DNA of 64,000 nt from an uncultured Rhodospirillales bacterium (GCA_913055735.1 CAJXKD010000002.1:124001-188000); one strand, 5' to 3'. Counted from the first letter of the stretch, positions 17,692 to 25,904 are shown. A program made the numbers and translations. Notes: generated by a model from the sequence alone, not told the origin.

Positions 17692-18510
17692 TTAGAACAG
17701 CCGCAGAATGGATTGCTCGGATTGCTGAGCGATACTGAGGCCGATCGTACCGAGTTGTTGCCTAGTCTGCAGGGTCAGCAGGTTGGCAGATTCTTCGTTG
17801 AGGTCGGCGTTGATCAGCTTTGCCGCACCTTCTTCCAACGAGTTGATCAGGTTAGCAGTGAAGTCCAACCGCAACGACAGCACACTGGCGTTTGAACCGA
17901 GGGTCGAAGCCGTGGACCGCAGGGTGGTCAACGCGCTGTCGAGGTCGTTGATGGCGGTGTCGATGTTCGCGTCGGCGCCGAAGTTGTTGACCGCGGCAGC
18001 GATCGACAGACCGGAGGCGTCGGATGCGACACCCGAGATGGTGAGCGTCGAGGAACCGTCTTCACTGAAGGTAACCTTTAGGTTGGCGGGCGAGGCTTTC
18101 AGAAGGTTGTTACCCTTGTAGCTCGCGTCGTTCGCCAAGTTGTTCAGCTGATTCCGAAGATCGTTGAACTGAATGGCGGCTTTGGAACGGTTCGTGGTGT
18201 CGGCGTCTGATTTTGCCGACAGCGCAATACCTTTCATCTGCTCGACGATATCGGAGATCGCTTCGATACCGGCAACAGCAGTTTCAACCGCACTCACGCC
18301 TTGGTCGATATCGTCCTTCAACACGGACAAGTCGCCGGCGCGATCGCTCAAGCTGCGGGCTTGGAAGAACGCGATGGCGTCGTCGATCGCGCTGTTGACC
18401 TTCAAGCCGGTGGACAGACGCTCCTGCGTACGCGCGATAAGGTCGGTCGTGCGCTGGAGGGCCAAAAGGTTAGTTCGTGTGGCGCCAGATAGATTGACGT
18501 CATTAGCCAT
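17692..18510 (-). CDS. Flagellin (short form)
   Basis: Filament subunit of 272 residues. The N-terminal coiled coil (opening MANDVNLSGATRTNLLALQ) and C-terminal coiled coil ('LLTLQTRQQLGTIGLSIAQ', ending QSILRLF) are complete, while the middle, about residues 145-195, is a very short D1/outer region rich in Ser, Thr, Ala and Asn. Such short flagellins are common in alphaproteobacteria. It is the only flagellin gene here. The hydroxyl-rich middle would suit O-linked sugar from the transferases at 5900-12051. It has a leader of about 280 bases since flgL, with an AT-rich region, a CtrA-type box and a small open frame. Confidence 0.95.
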   Translation of the reverse strand: MANDVNLSGATRTNLLALQRTTDLIARTQERLSTGLKVNSAIDDAIAFFQARSLSDRAGDLSVLKDDIDQGVSAVETAVAGIEAISDIVEQMKGIALSAKSDADTTNRSKAAIQFNDLRNQLNNLANDASYKGNNLLKASPANLKVTFSEDGSSTLTISGVASDASGLSIAAAVNNFGADANIDTAINDLDSALTTLRSTASTLGSNASVLSLRLDFTANLINSLEEGAAKLINADLNEESANLLTLQTRQQLGTIGLSIAQQSEQSILRLF

Positions 18511-18532
18511 GGTTAGTCTCCTCTTCTAGGTC

Positions 18533-18625
18533 TCATCTACATACAAGCCCTTCTGCCTGTAGGGCGGGTCCCGGTCGAAACCGGGTCGGAAGTGCCAATT
18601 TCATGGCCATGACGTATTTGGCCAT
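18533..18625 (-). CDS. Possible 30-residue leader peptide upstream of flagellin
   Basis: A short open frame on the flagellin strand begins at an ATG (18625) with AAGG about nine bases upstream and encodes MAKYVMAMKLALPTRF, then a Pro/Gly/Ala-rich end and stops at 18533, 22 bases before the flagellin ATG. It contains a hairpin (CCCGG-TTTCGA-CCGGG). No family is recognised. It could be chance, or a translated leader involved in FlbT control of the flagellin mRNA. Confidence 0.25.
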   Translation of the reverse strand: MAKYVMAMKLALPTRFRPGPALQAEGLVCR

Positions 18626-18746
18626 CGCGGCACCTTAGAAAAAAATCCTAAATAAAAGAAAAAGTTTCGGTTTATGCATAGTTAAACGCAGTGTTAATTT
18701 TTCTTTTATTTGTGCTATTTTTAATTAACGAATTCTAAATACTAAT

Positions 18747-18761
18747 TTAACCATTCATTAA
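18747..18761. promoter_or_regulatory. CtrA-type box upstream of flagellin
   Basis: The sequence is TTAA-CCATTCA-TTAA, an exact TTAA-N7-TTAA, the known recognition pattern of CtrA. Two one-mismatch versions lie nearby: TTAA-N7-TAAA at 18725-18739 and TAAA-N7-TTAA at 18683-18697. The region is AT-rich, so chance matches are possible. It lies 237 bases upstream of the flagellin ATG. Confidence 0.45.
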
Positions 18762-18790
18762 TACTTGCGTCGTGCTTGAGCTATGCGGGC

Positions 18791-19720
18791 CTAGAGAAAT
18801 GAGGTGAGGGTCAGGGTGCTGAGTCGAACCAGCGTGTTGTAGGACGCCTCGAGCATGGTCTGATCCTGGGTAAGTTCGGCGACCGCTTCGTAGGTATTGG
18901 CGCCTTCCAGTTCGCCGATGGCCGTTTGGAAGTAGTTCTTGTTGGTCGTCAGGGTTGCGTTGGTCGTGTCCACCTGCTTGATGCGGGTGGCAATATTGAG
19001 CTCGACGGTCGTGAGTTCCGTTTCGGATTCTTCGAGCAAAGTCAGGGCATTCTGGAACTTGGCGGCCGCGTCCGGATCGGCCAGATCAGTCGAGCGGATC
19101 ACCCGGATCGTGCGGACAAGCTTCTCGAACGCGCTATCGGCGGCCGTCACGCCATAGCCGATGCTGACGCCTTCCTCGATCCGGGCTTTCAACACCGTAT
19201 CGTCGCCCTGGTAATAGAAGCTGGGTTCTGCCGTCGTGTTGAACGTCGCGTCGAATGTTGGCGCCGTGCTTAAGTCGCCGGGGACAACCGGTTTGGTCTG
19301 GGTCTTGGAACCGGCAAACAAATATCTTCCGTTGACGCTAATGTTCAAAAAGTCTTGCACTTCTTGCATCTTGATATCGGCAAGATCGTCTTTGTCGACA
19401 CCATCAGCCAAGGAGCCGTCGTCGACGATATCGACGAGCAGCGTGTGAATTTCGTCGAGCGTGTTCTGAAGCGCTTCGACACTGTTGAGGGCGGTCCCAA
19501 GACGCAAATTCAGCAAGGTGTTGTCGCTCAAGTATTGGTCGATACGCCGTTCAGCGCTCTCAAGCGTCACGATCCGGCTCGAATCCGCCGAAACCCCGGC
19601 GTAATCCTGGGATTTTTGCAACGTGCTGATCTGCAACTGGCGGTCGGTAATACGATCCTGCGTATTCAGGATGACCGATCTGATCAACTTATTCTGTGCG
19701 AGATCCGTTACGCGAACCAT
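18791..19720 (-). CDS. flgL: FlgL, hook-filament junction protein
   Basis: A 309-residue flagellin-like junction protein. It has the FlgL N-terminal coiled coil ('RVTDLAQNKLIRSVI', 'LQISTLQKSQDYAG') and the 'FLNISVNGRYLFAGSKT' segment typical of FlgL and flagellin, with a C-terminal helix ending 'SYNTLVRLSTLTL'. It joins FlgK to the first filament subunits. Its ATG is 23 bases after the flgK stop, in the same operon. Confidence 0.93.
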   Translation of the reverse strand: MVRVTDLAQNKLIRSVILNTQDRITDRQLQISTLQKSQDYAGVSADSSRIVTLESAERRIDQYLSDNTLLNLRLGTALNSVEALQNTLDEIHTLLVDIVDDGSLADGVDKDDLADIKMQEVQDFLNISVNGRYLFAGSKTQTKPVVPGDLSTAPTFDATFNTTAEPSFYYQGDDTVLKARIEEGVSIGYGVTAADSAFEKLVRTIRVIRSTDLADPDAAAKFQNALTLLEESETELTTVELNIATRIKQVDTTNATLTTNKNYFQTAIGELEGANTYEAVAELTQDQTMLEASYNTLVRLSTLTLTSFL

Positions 19721-19743
19721 GGGTTCATTCCCTCATCACGCCA

Positions 19744-22206
19744 TCACACAATTTGCGACAGTTCTTCGAATAGCTTGGACGTCGTCGTGATCATTCGGGC
19801 AGCCGCCAAGTAGGCCTGCTCAAAAACGATCATGTTTGCCAATTCCTCGTCCATATTCACCGCGCTGATTGATGCATGTTTGCTGTACAGTTCGGTTGTC
19901 AGGTTTTCCTGGAAGGTCAAAGATGTCTGCACGATGGAAACTTGGACCGAGTTGTAGGAAAGGATGCTCGATGAATAAGCCGAGAAAGTCGTGTCTGCTT
20001 GGGCCAGACCGCCACCGCCGCCGGGAGCGGCATTGAAGCTGACGGTTGCTTCGAAGACCGCTGCCAGATCTTCGGCGACGCTGCCGTCGCCGATTGTCAG
20101 ACCTTGGCTGGTTGCCATTGCCAGGGCACCGTCATCGACGACGTCATAGGCTTCGGAGCCCGAATCAAGAATCTTGACCTGATAGGTACCGCTGCTTGTG
20201 TCGAAAATGACCGTCGCCGAAATGCCTTGCGCCTGCAGCGTGGTGTTTTGGTTAATCGCCGCGGCAGCGTCCGAAATGGTGTCGGCGGTGGCGTCCGAAT
20301 CATAGTCTGTACCGTCGTTGTAGCTGACGGTCGTGGAGAAAGTTGCTCCCGTAAACGTCAATGTCCGCGTGGCCGCACCACCGATGGCGGCGGTTGCGGC
20401 TGCATAGGCGTTGGCGGTCGAAGACAGGTACGTATTCGACTGCAGTTCGCCGCGCGACATATAGAAGGTGTTCGCGATGATATCGGTGCGTACACCGACC
20501 CGGTTGCTGATGCCCAGGCTGTTGGTGCGCAGGCCCGTATCGCTGAGAAGACTGCCGCCGCCCGTTTCGACGATCTGGAAGCTGTCGCCGTCGCTGTCGC
20601 GGATCTCGAGGCGGTAGCCGGCGCCGTCCGACACGACCTCGGCGACGATATTCGCGGCGGTGATATTGGCATTTGCGTTAATTGCCGTTGCGATGTCGGT
20701 TAGTGAATCGGTTGCCGTGTAGTTCACGGTTTCATCCAGGCCACTGGCGGTGAACTGCAATGTACCGGCTGTGGTGATGACATCGTTGGACTGGCTGGTG
20801 AAAACGTCGGTCCGATATTCGGCGTAGCTCTCCGTCGAGCTGATCAGGTTATTGAGCCCAAAGAGATCGGAGAATCCCCGCCCGATTTTACCGGCAGCGC
20901 TGACCGAACTGTCGAGCTCATTGATCGCGACCCGATAGTTCCCGCTCGCCGCCAACTCGAGGAAACCGTCATCGGTTGTGAGAGATCCGGTTAGGTTGGT
21001 GAACAGCGTATTGATACCGTTCGTGCCGTCGTTTAGCAGATCGTCGACCGTGGTATAGTTGGCCATGTCGAGGACATGATCTTCGATCAGTGCGCCGTCC
21101 TCGTCGACGACCGCGATCCGTACCAAACCTGTCGCACTATCGATGTTCGTCGTCGAAGCGAAGTAACGGTCACCGGTGAGGGACGGTGGCGGCGGGAAAC
21201 CTGCCCCCGTGTTATGAGTCTTGTTGATCTCGTCCTTGAGCTTTTCGGCAAACTCATCCAGCTGGGTTTGGATAGACTGAAGATCGCTGTCGCGGAGGTC
21301 GACCAACGCCTTCAGCTTGCCAGACGAAATGGTCGTCGTGATATCGGAAGAGGCGGACGCGTCGCCGATGAATATGCCCGGTATACCTCCCGCCGGATAT
21401 CCCGTCTGACTGGGTGCGATATAATTCACGGCCGTCGTCGGTACATATTCGACGCTCGCCGATACCGCGGTGGGCTGATTGTAGGAGAGGGCGTTCTTTG
21501 TCCCCGCGATAAGCGTCTTACCATCAGCGGTGAAGACCGTGATGCTGCCATCGCTCTTCGGGAAGTATTTGACGTCCATGATCTTGGACATCTCGTTCAG
21601 GGCCAAATCGCGTTGATCTTCCAACTCGGCGGTCGATACACCGGACGCGGCGAATTCGATGATGTCCTGATTGAGGGAGACAATCGAATCCATATGTTCG
21701 TTGAATCGTGTGATCAGCTGATCGATCTGACTATTGACCTCGGAGCGAAGCCGTTGCGCTTCGAAACTGAGGTCCTCAAGGGATTGAGCAACGTCGATCG
21801 CGGCGTTGACGGTGGTCAACTGCGTGGCGGCAATCTCCGGCGCCAACGCCAGCGCATCGAATTGGGCTGCCAGTTCCGATGTCAGGTGAGTGAGAGAGTT
21901 GTTGTCTTCGGGCCGGCCAAATAGAGAGTTTACCTGCGAAAGGAATTGCTCGCGTACGGTAAGGCGCTCGAGTTCGCCATACTCTTTTCTGAGCTGCTTG
22001 AGGACTCCCTCGTCGACATTGCGGGTAATCTCCGCCAAGTCCACGCCGTAGCCATTCCCGTCGATGACGCGGGACGTTTGAGAGACGATCTTCCGGCTAT
22101 AGCCTTCAACATTCACGTTGGCGATGTTGTTGGACACCACCTGCAGCGATTGCTGGGAGACCTGAAGCCCGCTGATAGCGTTCTGAAGTGTAATCTCGAG
22201 CGACAT
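19744..22206 (-). CDS. flgK: FlgK, hook-filament junction protein, unusually long
   Basis: An 820-residue hook-associated protein 1. The N-terminus has the axial signature ('LQNAISGLQVSQQSLQVVSN', 'NIANVNVEGYSRKIV') and the C-terminus ends with 'NMDEELANMIVFEQAYLAAAR' and 'MITTTSKLFEELSQIV'. Family members are usually 450-650 residues; the extra length is in the middle (about 470-720) and is rich in Ser, Thr, Asp and Ala, with two similar 'TYRLEI/YQVKI'-type stretches that may be duplicated beta-domains. It is followed by flgL and preceded by flgN. Confidence 0.93.
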   Translation of the reverse strand: MSLEITLQNAISGLQVSQQSLQVVSNNIANVNVEGYSRKIVSQTSRVIDGNGYGVDLAEITRNVDEGVLKQLRKEYGELERLTVREQFLSQVNSLFGRPEDNNSLTHLTSELAAQFDALALAPEIAATQLTTVNAAIDVAQSLEDLSFEAQRLRSEVNSQIDQLITRFNEHMDSIVSLNQDIIEFAASGVSTAELEDQRDLALNEMSKIMDVKYFPKSDGSITVFTADGKTLIAGTKNALSYNQPTAVSASVEYVPTTAVNYIAPSQTGYPAGGIPGIFIGDASASSDITTTISSGKLKALVDLRDSDLQSIQTQLDEFAEKLKDEINKTHNTGAGFPPPPSLTGDRYFASTTNIDSATGLVRIAVVDEDGALIEDHVLDMANYTTVDDLLNDGTNGINTLFTNLTGSLTTDDGFLELAASGNYRVAINELDSSVSAAGKIGRGFSDLFGLNNLISSTESYAEYRTDVFTSQSNDVITTAGTLQFTASGLDETVNYTATDSLTDIATAINANANITAANIVAEVVSDGAGYRLEIRDSDGDSFQIVETGGGSLLSDTGLRTNSLGISNRVGVRTDIIANTFYMSRGELQSNTYLSSTANAYAAATAAIGGAATRTLTFTGATFSTTVSYNDGTDYDSDATADTISDAAAAINQNTTLQAQGISATVIFDTSSGTYQVKILDSGSEAYDVVDDGALAMATSQGLTIGDGSVAEDLAAVFEATVSFNAAPGGGGGLAQADTTFSAYSSSILSYNSVQVSIVQTSLTFQENLTTELYSKHASISAVNMDEELANMIVFEQAYLAAARMITTTSKLFEELSQIV

Positions 22207-22241
22207 CGTTCGACGTCCTTTTTGCTCCTAGAGCACCCTTC

Positions 22242-22688
22242 CTAAAGTTCCTGGTTGAGTCCGACCGAGACCGGCGGCCGATACGCCTGACGTGCGGCGG
22301 CGTTCTCTCGGGTTCCATTTTCGCCATAAGCGCCGGTTTCATTGAGACGATCGCGCGCGCAGTCGGAAATGACCTGGAAGAGATGCTTTGATGCGTGGAT
22401 CTTTGCCTCCAGCCGGATCTTGTTTTCGGCGAGCAACTGATTGAAACCGGCGATGGCATCCTTCAGGCGCTGCCGGAGCGCGCTATCGACCTCGCTCATA
22501 CTGGCGTCCTCATTGATGCTCTGAATGTGCTGTTCATAGACTGTGCTCAATGATTGCTTTTCGTTGACGATGTCCGCGAGATCCCGCGCGCGTTTGTCCT
22601 GCGCGAGGAGTTCGTTTTCCTGTTTGACCAGATCACTCAGCTTGGTCGTAACGGAAAGCAGTCTTTTGACTCTCTCTTCGGCTTTCAT
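22242..22688 (-). CDS. flgN: FlgN-like export chaperone for FlgK and FlgL
   Basis: A 148-residue, mostly helical, charged protein beginning MKAEERVKRLLSVTTKL, with heptad-like Leu and Ile spacing through residue 110 and a flexible C-terminus. Size, helical content and position directly before flgK and flgL support a FlgN-type chaperone that escorts these two proteins to the export gate. FlgN proteins are poorly conserved, so identification rests partly on context. It begins one base before the flgJ stop boundary in a tight operon. Confidence 0.75.
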   Translation of the reverse strand: MKAEERVKRLLSVTTKLSDLVKQENELLAQDKRARDLADIVNEKQSLSTVYEQHIQSINEDASMSEVDSALRQRLKDAIAGFNQLLAENKIRLEAKIHASKHLFQVISDCARDRLNETGAYGENGTRENAAARQAYRPPVSVGLNQEL

Positions 22689-22689
22689 T

Positions 22690-23019
22690 CTATTGACCCT
22701 CTTGCATGATGATCATCTGGCGCATGACGGCGTCGGCGATGCCGATGCCGCCGGATTTGGCCATAGCCTTGCCGTATTCATCGACCATCATCGACTGCCA
22801 GATTTCTTCGGCGTGACCGCCACCGAAAGGTGGTTCGACATCAATTCCAGAGAACAGCGGCTGCAGCATCTGCCCGAGGAAGAATGCTTCGAAATCCTCG
22901 GCCACCTTGCGAACCTGCTCCGGCGTTTTTGCATGCTCGAACGAGGGAGCCGACCGGCCTGCGCCGATGGCGACATTGCCCTGTTGAGCAAGGAAGGCGG
23001 CGTTGCTTATTGCGTCCAT
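22690..23019 (-). CDS. flgJ: FlgJ-type rod-binding protein, without muramidase domain
   Basis: A 109-residue protein equal to the N-terminal rod-scaffold half of FlgJ: 'VAEDFEAFFLGQMLQPLFSG' and 'EEIWQSMMVDEYGKAMAKSGGIGIAD' are typical. The peptidoglycan hydrolase half of enterobacterial FlgJ is absent, as usual in alphaproteobacteria. The ATG at 23019 shares a base with the flgI stop (TGATG), so the two are coupled; a GTG one codon earlier is also possible. Confidence 0.9.
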   Translation of the reverse strand: MDAISNAAFLAQQGNVAIGAGRSAPSFEHAKTPEQVRKVAEDFEAFFLGQMLQPLFSGIDVEPPFGGGHAEEIWQSMMVDEYGKAMAKSGGIGIADAVMRQMIIMQEGQ

Positions 23020-24182
23020 CACATCACCATGATTTCTGCTTGCAGCGCGCCGGCAGCCTTAATTGCCTGCAGGATGGTGATCAGATCGCGCGGACCGATG
23101 CCCAGCGCGTTCAGGCCGTTGACGAGATCCTGCAGCGTGATTCCGGGTTGAACGACCGCAAGTTTGTTGTCCGCCTGTTCATCGACCGTGATCTCAGTCC
23201 TATCCACGGTTGTCGTCGTCCCAACTTCGGCAAATGGGCCGGGTTGAGAGACCTGGGGCGTTTCGGTGATCCGGATTGTCAGGTTGCCTTGAGCGATTGC
23301 CACCGTGCTGATTTTGACGTTTTCGCCCATCACGATGGTGCCAGACTGCTCGTCGATCACGAGCCGTGCGAGCTGGTCGGGCTCGATCCGAAGCTGTTCG
23401 ATGTCGGTAAGCAGCCCGACCACATTGTCTTCGTACCCGTCTGGGACACCGACGACGACGGTCGCGGGATCGCTAGGACGGGCGGCATCAGTACCCAGGA
23501 AGGCATTGACCGCCTGCGCCATCCGGCGCGCCGTCGTAAAGTCGGGATTGCGAAGGCTCAGCCGTATGGCCTGCATTCCGGCAATATCGAATTCGATTTC
23601 GCGTTCGACGATCGCGCCGTTGGCGATGCGGCCGCTGGTCGGAACGCCCTTGGTAACGGTTTCGCCGGCACCGGCGGCAGTGAAGCCGCCGACGGCCAGT
23701 TGGCCCTGGGCGACCGCGTAGACCTCACCGTCGGCACCCAGCAGGGGGGTCACCAATAGAGTGCCGCCGAGAAGGCTTTGGGAATCGCCAAGGGCGCTAA
23801 CCGTTACGTCGATATGGCTGCCTTGGCGGGAAAAGGCGGGTAATACGGCTGTAACCATAACCGCCGCGACGTTCTGCGTGTCGAGACCGGCCTCGGTGGG
23901 TTTCACACCCAGGCGTTCGAGCATGGCAAGCAGGCTTTGTTTGGTAAAATGGCCGTCCTGGATGGTATCGCCGGTATTGTTGAGGCCGACGACCAGACCG
24001 TAACCTACCAAAAGGTTTTCACGCACGCCCTGGAAGTCGGCGATGTCCTTGATGCGTGATGCCCCTAATGCGCCAGTGGTATGAGTCAGAAGAACGGCCA
24101 GCACAGCTACTACGGCCAGCAACAGGCGCCGTGTATGGCCGGCAGCTTTCTTTCTTTTGATCAACTTTAAAAGTCCCGCCAT
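23019..24182 (-). CDS. flgI: FlgI, flagellar P-ring protein
   Basis: Periplasmic P-ring subunit, 387 residues from the ATG at 24182, which has AAGGAAGA upstream and begins a clear signal sequence (basic 'KLIKRKKAAGHTRR' then 'LLLAVVAVLAVLLTHTTGALG'). The frame opens 24 codons earlier, but that part would put a long charged leader before the signal. The mature protein starts with the family motif 'SRIKDIADFQGVRENLLVGY' and includes 'GLVVGLNNTGDT'. First gene of flgI-flgJ-flgN-flgK-flgL. Confidence 0.96.
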   Translation of the reverse strand: MAGLLKLIKRKKAAGHTRRLLLAVVAVLAVLLTHTTGALGASRIKDIADFQGVRENLLVGYGLVVGLNNTGDTIQDGHFTKQSLLAMLERLGVKPTEAGLDTQNVAAVMVTAVLPAFSRQGSHIDVTVSALGDSQSLLGGTLLVTPLLGADGEVYAVAQGQLAVGGFTAAGAGETVTKGVPTSGRIANGAIVEREIEFDIAGMQAIRLSLRNPDFTTARRMAQAVNAFLGTDAARPSDPATVVVGVPDGYEDNVVGLLTDIEQLRIEPDQLARLVIDEQSGTIVMGENVKISTVAIAQGNLTIRITETPQVSQPGPFAEVGTTTTVDRTEITVDEQADNKLAVVQPGITLQDLVNGLNALGIGPRDLITILQAIKAAGALQAEIMVM

Positions 24183-24258
24183 TTTGATCTTCCTTGGTTG
24201 GAACCGTGCCATCGCCCGGATCCGAGGTCGGAAAGCCCGCACCTTTCCCTCCATCGGT

Positions 24259-24273
24259 GCGAATTCCGTGCCA
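24259..24273 (-). promoter_or_regulatory. Sigma-54 promoter of the flgI operon
   Basis: The minus strand reads TGGCAC-GGAAT-TCGC: perfect -24 TGGCAC and a -12 with the key GC. Transcription would begin near 24247, about 65 bases before the flgI ATG. Two TTGCCG motifs lie 85 and 105 bases upstream. Confidence 0.75.
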
Positions 24274-24357
24274 ACCAGCAGAAACCTGGTAGTTGCTTGA
24301 TTTTTTGCGTTTTTTTGAAAGGAAAGTTGAGCCGCCTGCTGGGACTGGCTCGATTTA

Positions 24358-24385
24358 TTGCCGACCCCGGGAATAAATTGCCGGG
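24358..24385 (+). promoter_or_regulatory. Paired TTGCCG motifs, probable activator site for flgI
   Basis: TTGCCGA at 24358 and TTGCCGGG at 24378 are direct repeats 20 bases apart, about two helix turns, at 85-105 bases upstream of the flgI -24 element. The same pattern occurs upstream of the flgE-like gene and flgF. FlbD is the likely binder by context. Confidence 0.5.
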
Positions 24386-24413
24386 TGTTTGGTTATGGGG
24401 GAGCCTATGCCGC

Positions 24414-25718
24414 CTAGGCCTTCAGTTCGGCTGCCACCTTGGTCATGTCGTCGACGGTAGAAAACACGGTTGCCGACATGTTGTAGGCCTGTTGTACCTG
24501 GATCATCGTCGTGAATTCGTTTTCCAGGTTCGTGTTCGACAATTCGTGGGTAAAGGGAAGGAAGGTCGCATAACCCTGTTCGTTGGCGAAGGCCAGTTCG
24601 GCTGCTCCCGACGTCGGCGATTCGGTAAAACGGTTACCTTGGACGTAGTTCAAGCCGTCCGGGTTCGGAAAAACGGCTAGCGGCAACTGATATAGGTTGC
24701 TTACAACGCCGTTGGTGAAAAGGCCATAGACGTGGCCCTTGTCGTCGAAACCGACTTCGCTAAGCTCGCCCTGGCTCCGGCCATCTTTCAGAAAATTGCC
24801 GTAAAGATATTCGTCGCCAATCGAAGTAACGGACGATACGTCAAGATCGATCGTTGATGCCGTCTGGCCGTCGGCCCAGGGCACCGTGAAACTGAACGTC
24901 GTACCTGGTGCAAGGCGGCCCTCGCTATCGAAAGTGAAGGTTTGGGTGAGAGGTGACGTTCCCGTGGAGGTATAGTCGACAGGTGCCGTTTCGCCACCAG
25001 GCGCTGTGACCGTCAGGGTCCATTGGTTCAGTCCCGACGCCTTTGTCCAATTGAAATCGAGTTGCTTGAGGTTCGAGCCGGTAATTAGGTCGCCGTTCGC
25101 GTCGAGCAACCCTTCCGTATAAATACTCGCCGTGCTGACCTGTGGTGTGCCGCTGACGACGGGAAGATTGACCGTGATCTCGGCGCTTGTTGAGGCCTGA
25201 TTGACGGAGGAAAAGGCGTAGGCGTCTACTCGGACGGGAACCAATTGAGACGTCGTCAAAAAATCCCCGTTTGCGTCAGGCTCGATACCCATCAGATAGT
25301 TGCCGTTCTTGTCCGTCAGATAGACTTGCTCGGTTGTGAATGTATTTCCGCCAATGGTCACCGTTTGCGTGCCTGTGGCCGTCTGATGGAAGCCGCCGTC
25401 GCGCGAATAGAATGTATCGCCCCCTGTAAGTTCCGTTTGCAGAACAAACATGCCTTTGCCGCTGATGGCGAGATCGAATTTGTTATCCGTAGAAAGCATA
25501 CGCCCCTGGGTCGAAACAAAGTTCTGGCGAAGGGAACGGACACCGCCGACATCGCTGTTTGCATCGAAGGTAGAGGCTAGGACCGTGGAGAAGCGAGTTT
25601 GACTGGCTTTATAACCGCCCGTGTTCAGGTTGGTGATGTTTTGGGAAATCGTGCCGAATGCCGATGCTTGGGTGAGCATTCCGAGCACCGGGGCCGCAAA
25701 AGAGCCGTACATAGCCAT
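24414..25718 (-). CDS. Second FlgE-family hook/basal-body protein
   Basis: A 434-residue protein with hook/rod family ends: N-terminal 'VLGMLTQASAFGTISQNITN' and 'GGYKASQTRFSTVLAS', mid 'DLAISGKGMFVLQTE' and 'TFYSRDGGFHQ', C-terminal 'NLENEFTTMIQVQQAYNMSA'. It is shorter than and clearly different from FlgE at 12221-13891, lacking that protein's N-terminal 'SIYGAMFSGVSG'. It has its own sigma-54 promoter and stands alone between the flgI operon and fliX. It may be an alternative hook subunit, a hook-rod adapter or a minor component. Start: ATG 25718, or the ATG two codons later. Confidence 0.8.
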   Translation of the reverse strand: MAMYGSFAAPVLGMLTQASAFGTISQNITNLNTGGYKASQTRFSTVLASTFDANSDVGGVRSLRQNFVSTQGRMLSTDNKFDLAISGKGMFVLQTELTGGDTFYSRDGGFHQTATGTQTVTIGGNTFTTEQVYLTDKNGNYLMGIEPDANGDFLTTSQLVPVRVDAYAFSSVNQASTSAEITVNLPVVSGTPQVSTASIYTEGLLDANGDLITGSNLKQLDFNWTKASGLNQWTLTVTAPGGETAPVDYTSTGTSPLTQTFTFDSEGRLAPGTTFSFTVPWADGQTASTIDLDVSSVTSIGDEYLYGNFLKDGRSQGELSEVGFDDKGHVYGLFTNGVVSNLYQLPLAVFPNPDGLNYVQGNRFTESPTSGAAELAFANEQGYATFLPFTHELSNTNLENEFTTMIQVQQAYNMSATVFSTVDDMTKVAAELKA

Positions 25719-25769
25719 GGAGGAATTCCCAAAACAAAGAAGGTTTACGCAAACGTGTGCTATTGGTGA

Positions 25770-25784
25770 GCAAACCTCATGCCA
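25770..25784 (-). promoter_or_regulatory. Sigma-54 promoter of the flgE-like gene
   Basis: The minus strand reads TGGCAT-GAGGT-TTGC, one base from the full consensus, with exact spacing. Transcription would begin near 25758, about 40 bases before the ATG at 25718. Three TTGCC-type motifs lie 80-120 bases upstream. Confidence 0.85.
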
Positions 25785-25863
25785 ATATCATGTGCCCATA
25801 ACTATATGAAAAATATATATAAATATTGGAAAGTGTCTGATTGCGTTCGGGAATCGTTAACTC

Positions 25864-25904
25864 TTGCCGGGATAGAGTGCAGATATTGCCGGGTACATTG
25901 CCCC
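25864..25904 (+). promoter_or_regulatory. Repeated TTGCCGGG motifs between the flgE-like gene and fliX
   Basis: TTGCCGGG occurs at 25864-25871 and again at 25886-25893, 22 bases apart, with TTGCCCC at 25898. They are 80-102 bases upstream of the sigma-54 promoter of the flgE-like gene, and about 100 bases upstream of fliX on the other side. Likely FlbD binding sites; might also serve fliX. Confidence 0.55.

Noticed and set aside
18581..18596. Sigma-54 promoter for flagellin (minus strand TGGCAC-TTCCG-ACCC)
   Set aside because: The -24 half is perfect, but the -12 lacks GC at the required position, so it is not accepted as a promoter.
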